Assembly: GCF_019317285.1 (NCBI RefSeq)
Contig: NZ_CP079218.1
Coordinates: 3,906,001-3,970,000 of the forward strand
DNA length: 64,000 nucleotides
Reading direction: 5' to 3'
Source: Pedobacter sp. D749
GTDB taxonomy: Bacteria; Bacteroidota; Bacteroidia; Sphingobacteriales; Sphingobacteriaceae
Both the position numbers and the translations under genes were made by a program. A model generated the notes under the pieces. That model had not been told where the DNA came from, searched no databases, and was given only the letters and a program-made list of their open reading frames with translations. Shown here piece by piece: positions 26,848 through 35,164 of the stretch; the first letter of the stretch is position 1, and each line of letters begins with the position of its first letter.

Positions 26848-28215
26848 ATGAAAAATTACAAAAATATATTAGCTGCATTTCTTATTGTTCTAAGCGCATC
26901 AGGCTGCAAAAAACAATTAGAAATAGATCCTAAACAAAATATAGATGCCGGTGTGGCACTAAACACAACAGCAGATGTTCAAAATGCGCTAACAGGCGCC
27001 TATACCTTTTTGGCTACTGGCGACCTATACGGAACAAATCTTGTCTTTCTGCCAGACCTTTATGCAAACAGTGGTTATTTAACTTGGAGGGGAACTTTTT
27101 CTACTTACGGCGACATTGCAGACAAAACAATTGTATCGAATAATTCCGATGTCACCCGAACTTGGGTAACCGCTTACAGCGCGATTAACACCGCCAACAT
27201 TGTGCTTTCGGCACTAAATGTGGTAAGTGATGCAGATACAAAAAGTGTAATAGAAGGGAAAGCTTTATTTATTAGGGGTATTATGCATTTTGAACTGGTA
27301 AGATTGTACGCTTTGCCTTATGATGCATCTGGTGCTAATACAAACTTAGGCGTTCCTATTATTACAAAGGCAGTTAAAACAATAAATGATGTAACCAATT
27401 CAGTTGCGAGGAATACGGTTGGCGAGGTTTATGTTGCGGTAGAAAATGATTTAAAATCAGCGATCACTAAATTGGCTTCAGTTAATGATCAATATGCTGC
27501 AAAGGCTTTTTTAGCCAGGGTTTACCTACAGGAAGGCAAGTATGCTTTAGCAAGGGATATGGCCAATGATATTATTACTAATAGCCCGTATACGTTAATT
27601 ACCAATTCTCTTGAAGCACCTTTTAGGACAAAAAATTCAAGTGAAGGTATTTTTGAAATCAAACAGAACGAACAAAGCAATGCAGGTACCTCTAACGATG
27701 GGCTAGCTACTTTTTATGCAAGCTATCAAAATGCTACTGGCGGAGATGTAGGCAGGGCTGATGCGCTGGTGAACCCCACTTTTTACAATTCGTTCGAAAC
27801 TGATGATAAAAGAAAAACAGAAATGATTTATGATGGTACTGGTGCCAGAAATGGGCTTTTTACTAAAAAATGGTACAGCTTTTATGATAACCTACCTGTT
27901 TGCAGGGTTACAGAGCAATACCTCATCAGGGCAGAATGTAATTTTAGATTAGGTACTGATATTGGAGCTACACCAGCTGACGATATTAATACGTTAAGAA
28001 CCAGGGCCGGATTAGGAGATGTTGTTCCAACTCTCGATATTATCTTAAATGAACGCGAAAAAGAACTGGATTATGAAGGTTTCAGGCTTCACGATTATAA
28101 ACGTACCAAACGTTCAATCGGAACATTTGCCTATGATAACCCTAAATTGGTATTCCCGATTCCAGACCGTGAAATAAATGTGAACAAAGCATTAAAGCAA
28201 AATCCAGGCTACTAG
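26848..28215 (+). CDS. SusD/RagB-family lipoprotein
   Basis: The 455-residue protein begins with a lipoprotein signal with lipobox SASGC (Cys20). It carries the SusD helical fold, with LFIRGIMHFELVRLYALPYD and the C-terminal stretch LNEREKELDYEGFRLHDYKR, and ends ALKQNPGY. It is about 100 residues shorter than the SusD at 9999-11675, placing it among the compact RagB-like members. It is co-transcribed with the SusC gene 12 bp upstream and followed by a terminator. Confidence 0.95.
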   Translation: MKNYKNILAAFLIVLSASGCKKQLEIDPKQNIDAGVALNTTADVQNALTGAYTFLATGDLYGTNLVFLPDLYANSGYLTWRGTFSTYGDIADKTIVSNNSDVTRTWVTAYSAINTANIVLSALNVVSDADTKSVIEGKALFIRGIMHFELVRLYALPYDASGANTNLGVPIITKAVKTINDVTNSVARNTVGEVYVAVENDLKSAITKLASVNDQYAAKAFLARVYLQEGKYALARDMANDIITNSPYTLITNSLEAPFRTKNSSEGIFEIKQNEQSNAGTSNDGLATFYASYQNATGGDVGRADALVNPTFYNSFETDDKRKTEMIYDGTGARNGLFTKKWYSFYDNLPVCRVTEQYLIRAECNFRLGTDIGATPADDINTLRTRAGLGDVVPTLDIILNEREKELDYEGFRLHDYKRTKRSIGTFAYDNPKLVFPIPDREINVNKALKQNPGY

Positions 28216-28235
28216 CCCTAACCCTTATAAACAAC

Positions 28236-28265
28236 AAAGCCTCCCGATTTACATCTGGAGGCTTT
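28236..28265. terminator. Bidirectional intrinsic terminator between susD and acs
   Basis: Stem AAAGCCTCC / GGAGGCTTT with T-rich flanks on both strands, lying between two convergent genes. Confidence 0.8.
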
Positions 28266-28286
28266 CTCGTTAAATATGATAAGTTA

Positions 28287-30182
28287 TTAAAGCTTTTTCG
28301 CCGCTTCAATAATTTCTTCTACCACACCTGGATCGAGCAAGGTAGACGTATCGCCTAAATTAGCAGTATCTCCTTCGGCAATTTTACGCAGAATCCTGCG
28401 CATAATTTTGCCCGAACGTGTTTTGGGTAAACCAGAAACAAACAATATTTTATCAGGTTTGGCAATTGCCCCAATTACGCGGGTAACCGTTTGTAATATA
28501 TCTTTTTTTGATAATTCTGCTTCGCCATGCATTTCAGGGTAGATTACAAACGCATAAATCCCCTGTCCTTTTACATCGTGCGGATAACCCACAACTGCAC
28601 TTTCTACCACACCCGCATGCATGTTAATGGCATTTTCTACTTCAGCGGTTCCAATTCTATGCCCCGAAACATTTAATACATCATCAACACGACCTGTGAT
28701 TCGATAATAACCATCTTCATCACGCAAACAGCCATCACCAGTAAAGTATAAATTCTCGTAAGTAGAGAAATAAGTCTGTTTGCAACGCTCATGGTCACCA
28801 TAAGTGGTACGCAACATGCCTGGCCAGGGGAATTTAATACAAAGGTTTCCCATCACCCCATTTCCTTCAATTTCATTCCCGTTTTCATCTACCAAAATTG
28901 GCTGGATACCCGGTAAAGGCAATGTGGCAAAACTAGGTTTGGTTGGTGTTACGGTAGCAATGGGCGAAATCATAATCCCTCCGGTTTCCGTTTGCCACCA
29001 GGTATCAACAATAGGCGCTTTACCGTGCCCGATTTTCTCATCGAACCAATGCCATGCCTCTTCATTAATCGGCTCTCCTACCGAGCCTAAAACGCGGATT
29101 GAGCTTAAATCTTTACCGTTTAATGGTTCCTCACTAAAACTCATTAAAGAACGGATGGCTGTAGGTGCGGTATATAAGGTATTTACTTTATGTTTTTCTA
29201 CAATATCCCAAAAACGGGAAGGGCTTGGGTAAGTCGGGATCCCTTCGAAAAGCACAGAGGTTGCACCTTGCGAAAGCGGCCCGTAAACGATATAAGAGTG
29301 ACCGGTAATCCAGCCAATATCGGCTGTACAAAAATAAACCTCACCAGGCTGGTAATTAAACACATTGGAGAAGGTATAACCCGCATAAACCATATAACCT
29401 CCACAGGTATGCACCACACCTTTGGGTTTGCCGGTAGAACCAGATGTATATAGAATGAATAACATATCTTCTGCATCCATTTCTTCTGCCTCGCAGATAT
29501 CGTTGACGTGTTTAACTTCATCTTCCCACCATACGTCCCTGCCTTTCAGCATGGAAACAGGTGTGCGAACATGGGTTAATACAATACATTTTTCTACAGT
29601 TGGGCAGCCAATTAAGGCATCATCGATTACATCTTTTAGAGGGATCTGTTTGTTGCCACGGTAAGCACCATCAGCCGTAATTACCACCTTACATTGCGAA
29701 TCGTTAATCCGGTCGGCAATCGATTTAGCAGAAAATCCTCCAAAAATAACGGAGTGAACAGCACCAATCCTGGCACAAGCCAAAACAGCAATGGCCAGTT
29801 CAGGCACCATAGGCATGTAAATACAAATACGGTCGCCCTTTTTAGCACCATTACGTTTTAAAACATTGGCAAAACGGCAAACACGCTCATGCAACATTTT
29901 ATAAGTATAAGTAACACTTTCTTCTTCCGGGTTATTGGGCTCCCAAATAATGGCTGGTTTATCTCCATTGGTAACCAAATGCCGGTCTAAACAATTTTCG
30001 GTGATGTTAAGTTTCGCACCTTCAAACCACTTGATATTTGGTTCGTTAAAGTTCCAGGATAATACCTTGAACCAGGGCTTGCGCCATTGAAAGTTCTGCG
30101 CCACTTCGCCCCAAAACTGCTCAGGGTTTTCTACGCTTTTCTTATAATCTTCTTCGTATTGCTTGAAAGATGTAATTTGCAT
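28287..30182 (-). CDS. acs: Acetyl-CoA synthetase (acetate-CoA ligase)
   Basis: The 631-residue protein is a full-length AMP-forming acyl-CoA synthetase of the acetate type. It shows the N-terminal ACAS extension (WFEGAKLNITENCLDRHL), the P-loop YTSGSTGKPKGVVHT, the adenylation motif DTWWQTETGG, the hinge DDVLNVSGHRIGT and the C-terminal PKTRSGKIMRR, whose Lys is the usual acetylation-controlled catalytic residue. It activates acetate to acetyl-CoA in the cytoplasm, and would pair naturally with the TCA genes nearby. A perfect 14-bp palindrome lies 85 bp upstream of the start. Confidence 0.97.
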   Translation of the reverse strand: MQITSFKQYEEDYKKSVENPEQFWGEVAQNFQWRKPWFKVLSWNFNEPNIKWFEGAKLNITENCLDRHLVTNGDKPAIIWEPNNPEEESVTYTYKMLHERVCRFANVLKRNGAKKGDRICIYMPMVPELAIAVLACARIGAVHSVIFGGFSAKSIADRINDSQCKVVITADGAYRGNKQIPLKDVIDDALIGCPTVEKCIVLTHVRTPVSMLKGRDVWWEDEVKHVNDICEAEEMDAEDMLFILYTSGSTGKPKGVVHTCGGYMVYAGYTFSNVFNYQPGEVYFCTADIGWITGHSYIVYGPLSQGATSVLFEGIPTYPSPSRFWDIVEKHKVNTLYTAPTAIRSLMSFSEEPLNGKDLSSIRVLGSVGEPINEEAWHWFDEKIGHGKAPIVDTWWQTETGGIMISPIATVTPTKPSFATLPLPGIQPILVDENGNEIEGNGVMGNLCIKFPWPGMLRTTYGDHERCKQTYFSTYENLYFTGDGCLRDEDGYYRITGRVDDVLNVSGHRIGTAEVENAINMHAGVVESAVVGYPHDVKGQGIYAFVIYPEMHGEAELSKKDILQTVTRVIGAIAKPDKILFVSGLPKTRSGKIMRRILRKIAEGDTANLGDTSTLLDPGVVEEIIEAAKKL

Positions 30183-30266
30183 TGCTCGTTCTTATGTATT
30201 GTATTAGTGGGGCTAATTTAAATAAATAATAATAAGAAGAAATAGTCTAATCGTATCAAAATGAAT

Positions 30267-30280
30267 ATCAAACGTTTGAT
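30267..30280. promoter_or_regulatory. Perfect 14-bp palindrome upstream of acs (ATCAAACGTTTGAT)
   Basis: A CG-centred dyad about 85 bp upstream of the acs start, in the 302-bp gap between acs and rpmB. It resembles LacI/GalR operators, but its outer bases differ from the TAAAACGTTTTA motif of the mannoside locus, so a different regulator is more likely. The rest of the gap is AT-rich with no gene. Confidence 0.45.
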
Positions 30281-30484
30281 TGGAAATATTTATTTTTAAT
30301 CCAGTATGATCTAAAGATTATTTAATATCCGGCATGAACAACCATTACACAAACCTTCTCCACTTATTCAATAATAATTATAAAAATAATTAGCTAGGCT
30401 ATTGCTGTTTACAATTATTATTCAGATATTTGCACACTCTTAAAAAAATTAAGCGGACGATATTAACAACTATATTTACAAGTC

Positions 30485-30718
30485 ATGTCAAGAGTTTGTG
30501 ATTTAACAGGAAAAAAAGCAATGGTAGGTAACAACGTTTCTCACTCAAACGTTAAAACCAAACGCAAATTTTACCCAAACCTACAACTTCAGAAATTTTA
30601 TATTCCTGAAGAAAACCGTTGGATTACGTTGAAAGTTTCTACTTCAGCGATTAAAACCATCAATAAAGTGGGCATTAGCGAAGCAATTAACCGTTTCGTA
30701 AAAAAAGGATTTTTGTAA
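30485..30718 (+). CDS. rpmB: 50S ribosomal protein bL28
   Basis: The 77-residue protein reads as bL28 from end to end: MSRVCDLTGKKAMVGNNVSHSN at the start, TKRKFYPNLQ, and a basic C-terminus. It is a component of the large subunit near the E site. It opens a run of three small ribosomal-protein genes followed by ftsY. There is no Shine-Dalgarno sequence upstream, as usual for this phylum. Confidence 0.97.
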   Translation: MSRVCDLTGKKAMVGNNVSHSNVKTKRKFYPNLQLQKFYIPEENRWITLKVSTSAIKTINKVGISEAINRFVKKGFL

Positions 30719-30762
30719 AAAACATTAACTGTTGAGATTAACAGTTTTCAATTTATATTAAA

Positions 30763-30945
30763 ATGGCAAAAAAAGGTAACAGAGTTCAGGTTATTTTAGA
30801 ATGTACTGAACATAAAGAAAGTGGCATGCCAGGTATGTCTAGATATATTTCTACCAAAAACCGTAAAAACACTACTGAGAGATTAGAATTGAAAAAATTC
30901 AATCCAGTATTGAGAAAAGTAACCGTACATAAAGAAATTAAATAG
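30763..30945 (+). CDS. rpmG: 50S ribosomal protein bL33
   Basis: The 60-residue protein begins MAKKGNRVQVILECTEHK and contains YISTKNRKNTTERLELKKFNP, the bL33 signature. It lacks the paired Cys zinc-ribbon of C+ type L33 proteins (only one Cys), so it is a zinc-independent C- form. It follows rpmB by 44 bp. Confidence 0.96.
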   Translation: MAKKGNRVQVILECTEHKESGMPGMSRYISTKNRKNTTERLELKKFNPVLRKVTVHKEIK

Positions 30946-31030
30946 GTTAAGAATAAAAGACCAAAGCTTAAAGACTAAAGCATTTGCAAGTCTCAAATCT
31001 AATGTCTGATATCTCAAATCTAATAATTAA
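30946..31030. repeat. Degenerate filler repeat inside the ribosomal-protein operon
   Basis: Two variants of AAGCTTAAAGACTAAAG-like words are followed by three copies of a TCTCAAATCTAA-type word. The CAAATCTCAAATCT words also occur inside the polysaccharide deacetylase gene at 39597-39627. It separates rpmG from the bL38 gene without a visible terminator. Confidence 0.5.
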
Positions 31031-31042
31031 AATTATAAGAAC

Positions 31043-31198
31043 ATGGCAAAGAAAGTAGTTGCAACCCTTAAAACAGGTACAGGTAAAGAATATTCGAAAG
31101 TAATTACAATGGTAAAATCACCAAAAACTGGTGCTTACTCATTCAAAGAACTTATCGTACACAACGACCACGTAAAAGATGCTATTGCATCTAAATAA
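31043..31198 (+). CDS. DUF4295 family protein, Bacteroidota-specific ribosomal protein bL38
   Basis: The 51-residue basic protein (MAKKVVATLKTGTGKEYSKV … KDAIASK) matches the DUF4295 family, found next to rpmB and rpmG in Bacteroidota. From memory, this family was seen as an extra large-subunit protein (bL38) in the Flavobacterium johnsoniae ribosome structure. The place in the operon, directly behind bL28 and bL33, supports a ribosomal role. Confidence 0.85.
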   Translation: MAKKVVATLKTGTGKEYSKVITMVKSPKTGAYSFKELIVHNDHVKDAIASK

Positions 31199-31228
31199 GG
31201 TTAATATTTTTTAATATTAAAAATATTA

Positions 31229-31263
31229 AAGGCCGTTCCGTTTTAACCGGAAGGGCTTTTTTT
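31229..31263 (+). terminator. Intrinsic terminator after the ribosomal-protein genes
   Basis: A stem built from GCC-TTCCG and CGGAA-GGC with one internal mismatch, followed by seven T residues. It ends about 20 bp before the ftsY start, so ftsY is either read through or has its own promoter. Confidence 0.65.
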
Positions 31264-31282
31264 GTTATATAAAAATTTAGAT

Positions 31283-32245
31283 ATGGGTTTATTCGATTTT
31301 TTCAAAAAGAAAGAAACTGCACCTGAAGCTCAGGAAGCACTGGATAAAGGTTTAGAGAAAACTAAAGACGGTTTCTTTAATAAAATTACCAAGGCCGTAG
31401 CAGGAAAATCTTCTGTTGATGATGAAGTACTCGATAATCTGGAAGAGGTTTTGGTTACTTCTGATGTAGGCGTAAGTACCACCTTAAAAATTATCAAACG
31501 GATCGAAGAGCGTGTTGCCAAAGATAAATATCTTAACACCTCTGAGCTCAACTTTATTCTGCGTGATGAGATCCAGTTGCTTTTATCTGAAAACAACAGT
31601 AACGATTTCCGTCAGTTCGAATATGGCGACCATAAACCTTATGTAATTATGGTGGTTGGCGTAAATGGTGTGGGCAAAACCACTACCATTGGAAAGCTGT
31701 CGCATAAACTTAAAGAATCGGGGCTTAAAGTAGTATTAGGTGCTGCCGATACCTTTAGGGCTGCAGCCGTTGACCAGATTAAACTTTGGGGCGAACGCGT
31801 TGGCGTGAGGGTGGTGGCACAGGCTATGGGGTCTGATCCCGCTTCAGTGGCTTTTGACACCTTACAATCGGCCGTTGCCAGTAACGAGGATGTAGTAATT
31901 ATCGATACTGCAGGACGTTTACACAATAAAATCGGCTTGATGAATGAGCTGGGCAAAATTAAACAGGTAATGCAAAAGGTAGTACCAGGTGCACCGCACG
32001 AAATTTTATTGGTATTGGATGCCTCGACCGGACAAAACGCCTTTGAACAATGCAAACAGTTTACCGAAGCTACTGATGTGAATGCATTGGCCATTACAAA
32101 ATTAGACGGAACGGCAAAAGGTGGTGTAGTAATTGGCATTTCTGATCAATTCAGAATTCCTGTTAAGTATATCGGTGTAGGAGAAAAAATAGGCGATTTA
32201 CAGCTTTTTGATAAGAAAGAGTTTGTGAATAGTTTGTTTAAATAA
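31283..32245 (+). CDS. ftsY: Signal recognition particle receptor FtsY
   Basis: I prefer the start at 31283 (MGLFDFFKKK) over an ATG 21 bp upstream that lies inside the terminator flank. The 320-residue protein has a short charged N-terminal region, the four-helix N domain and the GTPase G domain: P-loop GVNGVGKTTTIGKLS, DTFRAAAVDQ, switch DTAGRL and TKLDGTAKGG. It docks the SRP-ribosome complex at the cytoplasmic membrane. The long acidic A domain of enterobacterial FtsY is missing, as is normal here. Confidence 0.96.
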   Translation: MGLFDFFKKKETAPEAQEALDKGLEKTKDGFFNKITKAVAGKSSVDDEVLDNLEEVLVTSDVGVSTTLKIIKRIEERVAKDKYLNTSELNFILRDEIQLLLSENNSNDFRQFEYGDHKPYVIMVVGVNGVGKTTTIGKLSHKLKESGLKVVLGAADTFRAAAVDQIKLWGERVGVRVVAQAMGSDPASVAFDTLQSAVASNEDVVIIDTAGRLHNKIGLMNELGKIKQVMQKVVPGAPHEILLVLDASTGQNAFEQCKQFTEATDVNALAITKLDGTAKGGVVIGISDQFRIPVKYIGVGEKIGDLQLFDKKEFVNSLFK

Positions 32246-32256
32246 CACTTCGTGGT

Positions 32257-32779
32257 TGATTCCACCGATTTAAGTGATTACGCCGATTAGCTCATTTCAT
32301 AGATTTTATATAGATTTATATATGATCGAATATGAAAAAGACACCTTAACACAAACCATTATAGGCTGTTGTTATGAAGTTCATAATCAGTTAGGTCCGG
32401 GATTTTTGGAAAAAACATACGTTAATGCGCTAAAAATCAAACTTCAACAGGCAGGTTTAAATTACACGGCAGAAAAAGAATTCAGCGTTGTATTTGAGAA
32501 CATTGTTGTAGGAAAATTCAGATGTGATCTTTTTGTTGAAAATAAAGTAATTGTAGAATTAAAATCGGTGACAGGATATCAACCTAAGTTATTTCAAAGT
32601 CAACTTATATCATACTTAAAAGCGAGCAAAATTAAAACCGGATTATTGATTAACTTTGGCAACACAAGCTGTGAGGTAAAACGCTTATCTATTTAACAGC
32701 AAAATAGGCATCAAAACCCTTAATCTATTAATCCAATCATAAGATTAATCACCGAAATCGTTAATAATCGGTGGAATCA
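32257..32779. repeat. 14-bp inverted repeats flanking the GxxExxY gene
   Basis: TGATTCCACCGATT at 32257-32270 returns as its exact inverse complement at 32766-32779. The gene at 32322-32696 lies between them, and imperfect related words (CGCCGATT, CACCGAAATCG) sit just inside each arm. The whole 523-bp segment lies between ftsY and rimO and looks like one inserted unit. Confidence 0.65.
32322..32696 (+). CDS. GxxExxY family protein (PD-(D/E)xK nuclease-like fold)
   Basis: Start at 32322 (MIEYEKDTLTQTIIG) gives 124 residues; an ATG 48 bp earlier is less likely. The name-giving motif is GPGFLEKTYVNAL, and the later RCDLFVENKVIVELKSV has the Asp … Glu-x-Lys spacing of PD-(D/E)xK nucleases. The family is widespread and often multicopy in Bacteroidota and other phyla, and its function has not been established. 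Here it is a single gene framed by perfect inverted repeats, which suggests transfer as a small mobile unit. I infer nucleic-acid cleavage or binding from the fold only. Confidence 0.85.
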   Translation: MIEYEKDTLTQTIIGCCYEVHNQLGPGFLEKTYVNALKIKLQQAGLNYTAEKEFSVVFENIVVGKFRCDLFVENKVIVELKSVTGYQPKLFQSQLISYLKASKIKTGLLINFGNTSCEVKRLSI

Positions 32780-32787
32780 TACACAAT

Positions 32788-34119
32788 ATGAATACCAAAA
32801 TAGTAAGAAGTAAAAGCGCAGTTAAACAACCTAAAATTAATGTAATTACATTAGGTTGTTCTAAAAACATATACGATTCGGAAGTGTTGATGGGGCAGTT
32901 GCGTGGCAACAATTTAAACGTTGTGCACGAATCAGACAAAATGGGCAAAGACGATATCGTTGTAATCAATACCTGCGGTTTTATCGACAATGCTAAACAG
33001 GAATCAATTGATACCATCCTTCAGTTCAGCGAGTTGAAAGAAGCTGGTAAAATTGGTAAGGTAGTGGTTACAGGTTGTTTATCTGAACGCTACAAACCTG
33101 AGTTGGAATCAGAAATTACCAACGTTGATGCCTTTTTCGGCACCAATGATTTACAAAATATTCTGCACGAACTAGGTGCTAACTACAAACACGAACTGAT
33201 TGGCGAACGTTTGCTCACTACTCCATCCCATTTTGCTTATTTCAAAATTGCTGAAGGCTGTAACCGTCCCTGCTCTTTCTGCGCCATTCCTTTAATGCGT
33301 GGCAAGCACATGAGCAAACCTATGGAAGAACTGGTTAACGAAGCTAAAATATTGGCCAAAAACGGCACCAAAGAACTGATTTTAATTGCTCAGGATCTTA
33401 CTTATTACGGATTAGACCTTTACGGCGTACGTAAATTAGATGAGCTGATGCGTCGCCTGTCGGATGTTCCCGGAATCGAATGGATCCGTTTGCAATACGC
33501 CTACCCTTCTGGTTTCCCGATGGAAATTTTAGATGCCATGAATGAGCGCGACAACATCTGCAACTATCTGGATATGCCACTACAGCACATTACCGATAAC
33601 ATGCTAAAATCGATGCGTCGCGGTACCACTAAACAGAAAACCATCGATCTGGTTAACCAGATTAGAGATAAAGTTCCGAATATCGCTATGCGTACGACTT
33701 TAATCTGCGGTTATCCTGGCGAAACTGAATACGATTTTGAAGAAATGAAGGAATGGGTTGCCGAAACCAAATTCGATCGTTTGGGTTGCTTTACCTACTC
33801 GCACGAGGAAAAAACACATGCCCATAGTTTGGTTGATGATATCCCGGATGAAGTTAAACAACAACGTGTTGATGATATCATGGAAATACAACAAGGCATT
33901 TCATTTGATATTAACCAGGAAAAAGTAGGCAAAACCTTCAAAGTGCTGATTGATAAAAAAGAAGGTGATTTTTTTGTAGGCAGAACCGAATTTGATTCAC
34001 CAGAGGTAGATAATGAAGTTTTAATCGACGCTGCAACAGGTTATGCTGCTAATGGAAGTTTTGTTAATGTAAAGGTTGACAGAGCAGAAGATTTCGATTT
34101 ATACGGAAAAATCGTTTAA
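32788..34119 (+). CDS. rimO: Ribosomal protein uS12 methylthiotransferase RimO
   Basis: The 443-residue radical-SAM enzyme has an N-terminal MTTase domain (NVITLGCSKNIYDSE, NTCGFIDNAKQESID, TGCLSERY), the radical-SAM cluster Cys158/Cys162/Cys165 in CNRPCSFCAIP, and a C-terminal TRAM domain (from about residue 375). The CSKN…DSE and GFIDNAK patterns favour RimO over MiaB. It adds a methylthio group to an Asp of ribosomal protein uS12. It follows the GxxExxY unit and ends at a strong terminator. Confidence 0.95.
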   Translation: MNTKIVRSKSAVKQPKINVITLGCSKNIYDSEVLMGQLRGNNLNVVHESDKMGKDDIVVINTCGFIDNAKQESIDTILQFSELKEAGKIGKVVVTGCLSERYKPELESEITNVDAFFGTNDLQNILHELGANYKHELIGERLLTTPSHFAYFKIAEGCNRPCSFCAIPLMRGKHMSKPMEELVNEAKILAKNGTKELILIAQDLTYYGLDLYGVRKLDELMRRLSDVPGIEWIRLQYAYPSGFPMEILDAMNERDNICNYLDMPLQHITDNMLKSMRRGTTKQKTIDLVNQIRDKVPNIAMRTTLICGYPGETEYDFEEMKEWVAETKFDRLGCFTYSHEEKTHAHSLVDDIPDEVKQQRVDDIMEIQQGISFDINQEKVGKTFKVLIDKKEGDFFVGRTEFDSPEVDNEVLIDAATGYAANGSFVNVKVDRAEDFDLYGKIV

Positions 34120-34140
34120 TAAAAAACTTAATCAATTAAA

Positions 34141-34171
34141 AATCCCAAGAGTAAGCCTCTTGGGATTTTTT
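34141..34171 (+). terminator. Intrinsic terminator after rimO
   Basis: AATCCCAAGAG / CTCTTGGGATT forms a perfect 11-bp stem with a five-base loop and a T-tract. Confidence 0.88.
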
Positions 34172-34298
34172 GTTTTAAGACTATAATCATACCTTTTTAC
34201 GAACTGCCATATATTATTTAAGGCATTTCGATGTTTCCCCTATTCAAGCTCAATACAAACTTTTAGGAAAACTTATTTTATGATATAGTGCATTTTAC

Positions 34299-34643
34299 TT
34301 AGTTTTTTGATGCTGGTCTGGTCTTAATCTGACTAGGTTTTAACCAGATTTTAGCTCCTTTTGAGTTTACATAGTATTTCTCATTTTTTGCATTGATATA
34401 AACATCAGAACCGTCTGGTGCCATTTTGCCTTTCCAGGTTTTATCAGCAACTTTCGAACTACCTTTTACCGCTACCTCAGCAGTTTTATTCCCTACCGAT
34501 TTAGCACCTTTACCAATTGCTTTTCCGGTATGATCTATTGCTTTACCTACCTCAGTTTTTTTCTTTTCCTGTGCGCTCACACTAAGGGTTACACCGCCAA
34601 TTAAGGCCATTGATAATAAACCCATTACTAATTTCTTTTTCAT
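34299..34643 (-). CDS. Small secreted Lys-rich protein, unknown function
   Basis: From the ATG at 34643 (MKKKLVMGLLSMALIGGVTLSVSAQ) this is a 114-residue protein with a clear signal peptide. The mature part has a Lys/Gly/Ala-rich segment with repeated GKAIGKGAKSVGNKTAEVAVKG words that would form an amphipathic helix. A C-terminal module (VYINAKNEKYYVNSKGAKIWLK) resembles the short basic adaptor repeat first named from chlorella viruses. It is likely periplasmic or outer-membrane associated. A longer frame to 34688 adds residues that do not look like a signal. Confidence 0.7.
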   Translation of the reverse strand: MKKKLVMGLLSMALIGGVTLSVSAQEKKKTEVGKAIDHTGKAIGKGAKSVGNKTAEVAVKGSSKVADKTWKGKMAPDGSDVYINAKNEKYYVNSKGAKIWLKPSQIKTRPASKN

Positions 34644-35164
34644 GACAGCTATATTTTTATTTAACTGATAATGATAACAGTTCGCCACCTCTTTTGTTTG
34701 ATAGCAAAGTATTTATTAATAAATGTTATTAGATTTTTTTTGAGATTGAGAAACGTAATTTTCAGGATGCTTTTTTAGCATGCAGGGTATCATTTTAGTT
34801 TTACTATTTTTTTGGAGCGCAAGGACAGTGATCATGATTAAAGCCTGGTCCCGTGCTACGCTGTATCCCTCCGCTGCGCTTCAGGGATGCCGCTGCGCCC
34901 GGGGCTAGAAACGTTGTTCCTGCAAAGAACAAAATACAAAATGTCTATAATAGGCAAAGCGTTAATTGTTCCTTACACTGTCCTCTGTTAAATAAACCTT
35001 ATTGCAGCGGTTATCCTTTTTGGCGCACAAACAAGAATGTTTCCACTAAGCTCTCACAAAAAGATAATAGCGGAAAGAAGGACTGCCCTAACCGACCGGT
35101 ACAAACCTGCTTTACAAAAATAATTATTGAATCAAATCACTATAATTATTAACCTACGCTAATT
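34644..35164. other. 521-bp noncoding region with one dispersed repeat copy
   Basis: No gene is supported. The region holds the GC-richer repeat at 34816-34925, followed by AT-rich DNA up to the gpsA stop codon. A 99-codon plus-strand frame across it has no start context or protein-like composition. Confidence 0.6.
34816..34925. repeat. Dispersed repeat family R1, copy 1
   Basis: This segment contains GCGCTTCAGGGATGCCGCTGCGCCCGGGGCT-like sequence (split here by rule), and matches in inverted orientation two further copies near 46000-46100 and 46495-46600. Shared landmarks are GAGCGCAAGG, CCCGTGCT and GCATCCCTGAAGCG. It is GC-rich compared with its surroundings and can fold on itself. Confidence 0.7.

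Noticed and set aside
28804..29232. 142-codon plus-strand frame antisense to acs
   Set aside because: It lies wholly opposite a well-conserved enzyme gene, with no independent evidence.
31639..32139. 166-codon minus-strand frame antisense to ftsY
   Set aside because: It is a long antisense frame caused by codon bias in the GTPase gene; its composition (Thr/Ser/Pro/Ala) reflects reversed codons.
34853..35152. 99-codon plus-strand frame in the gap before gpsA
   Set aside because: The first third is R1 repeat DNA and the remainder has no start context or domain.
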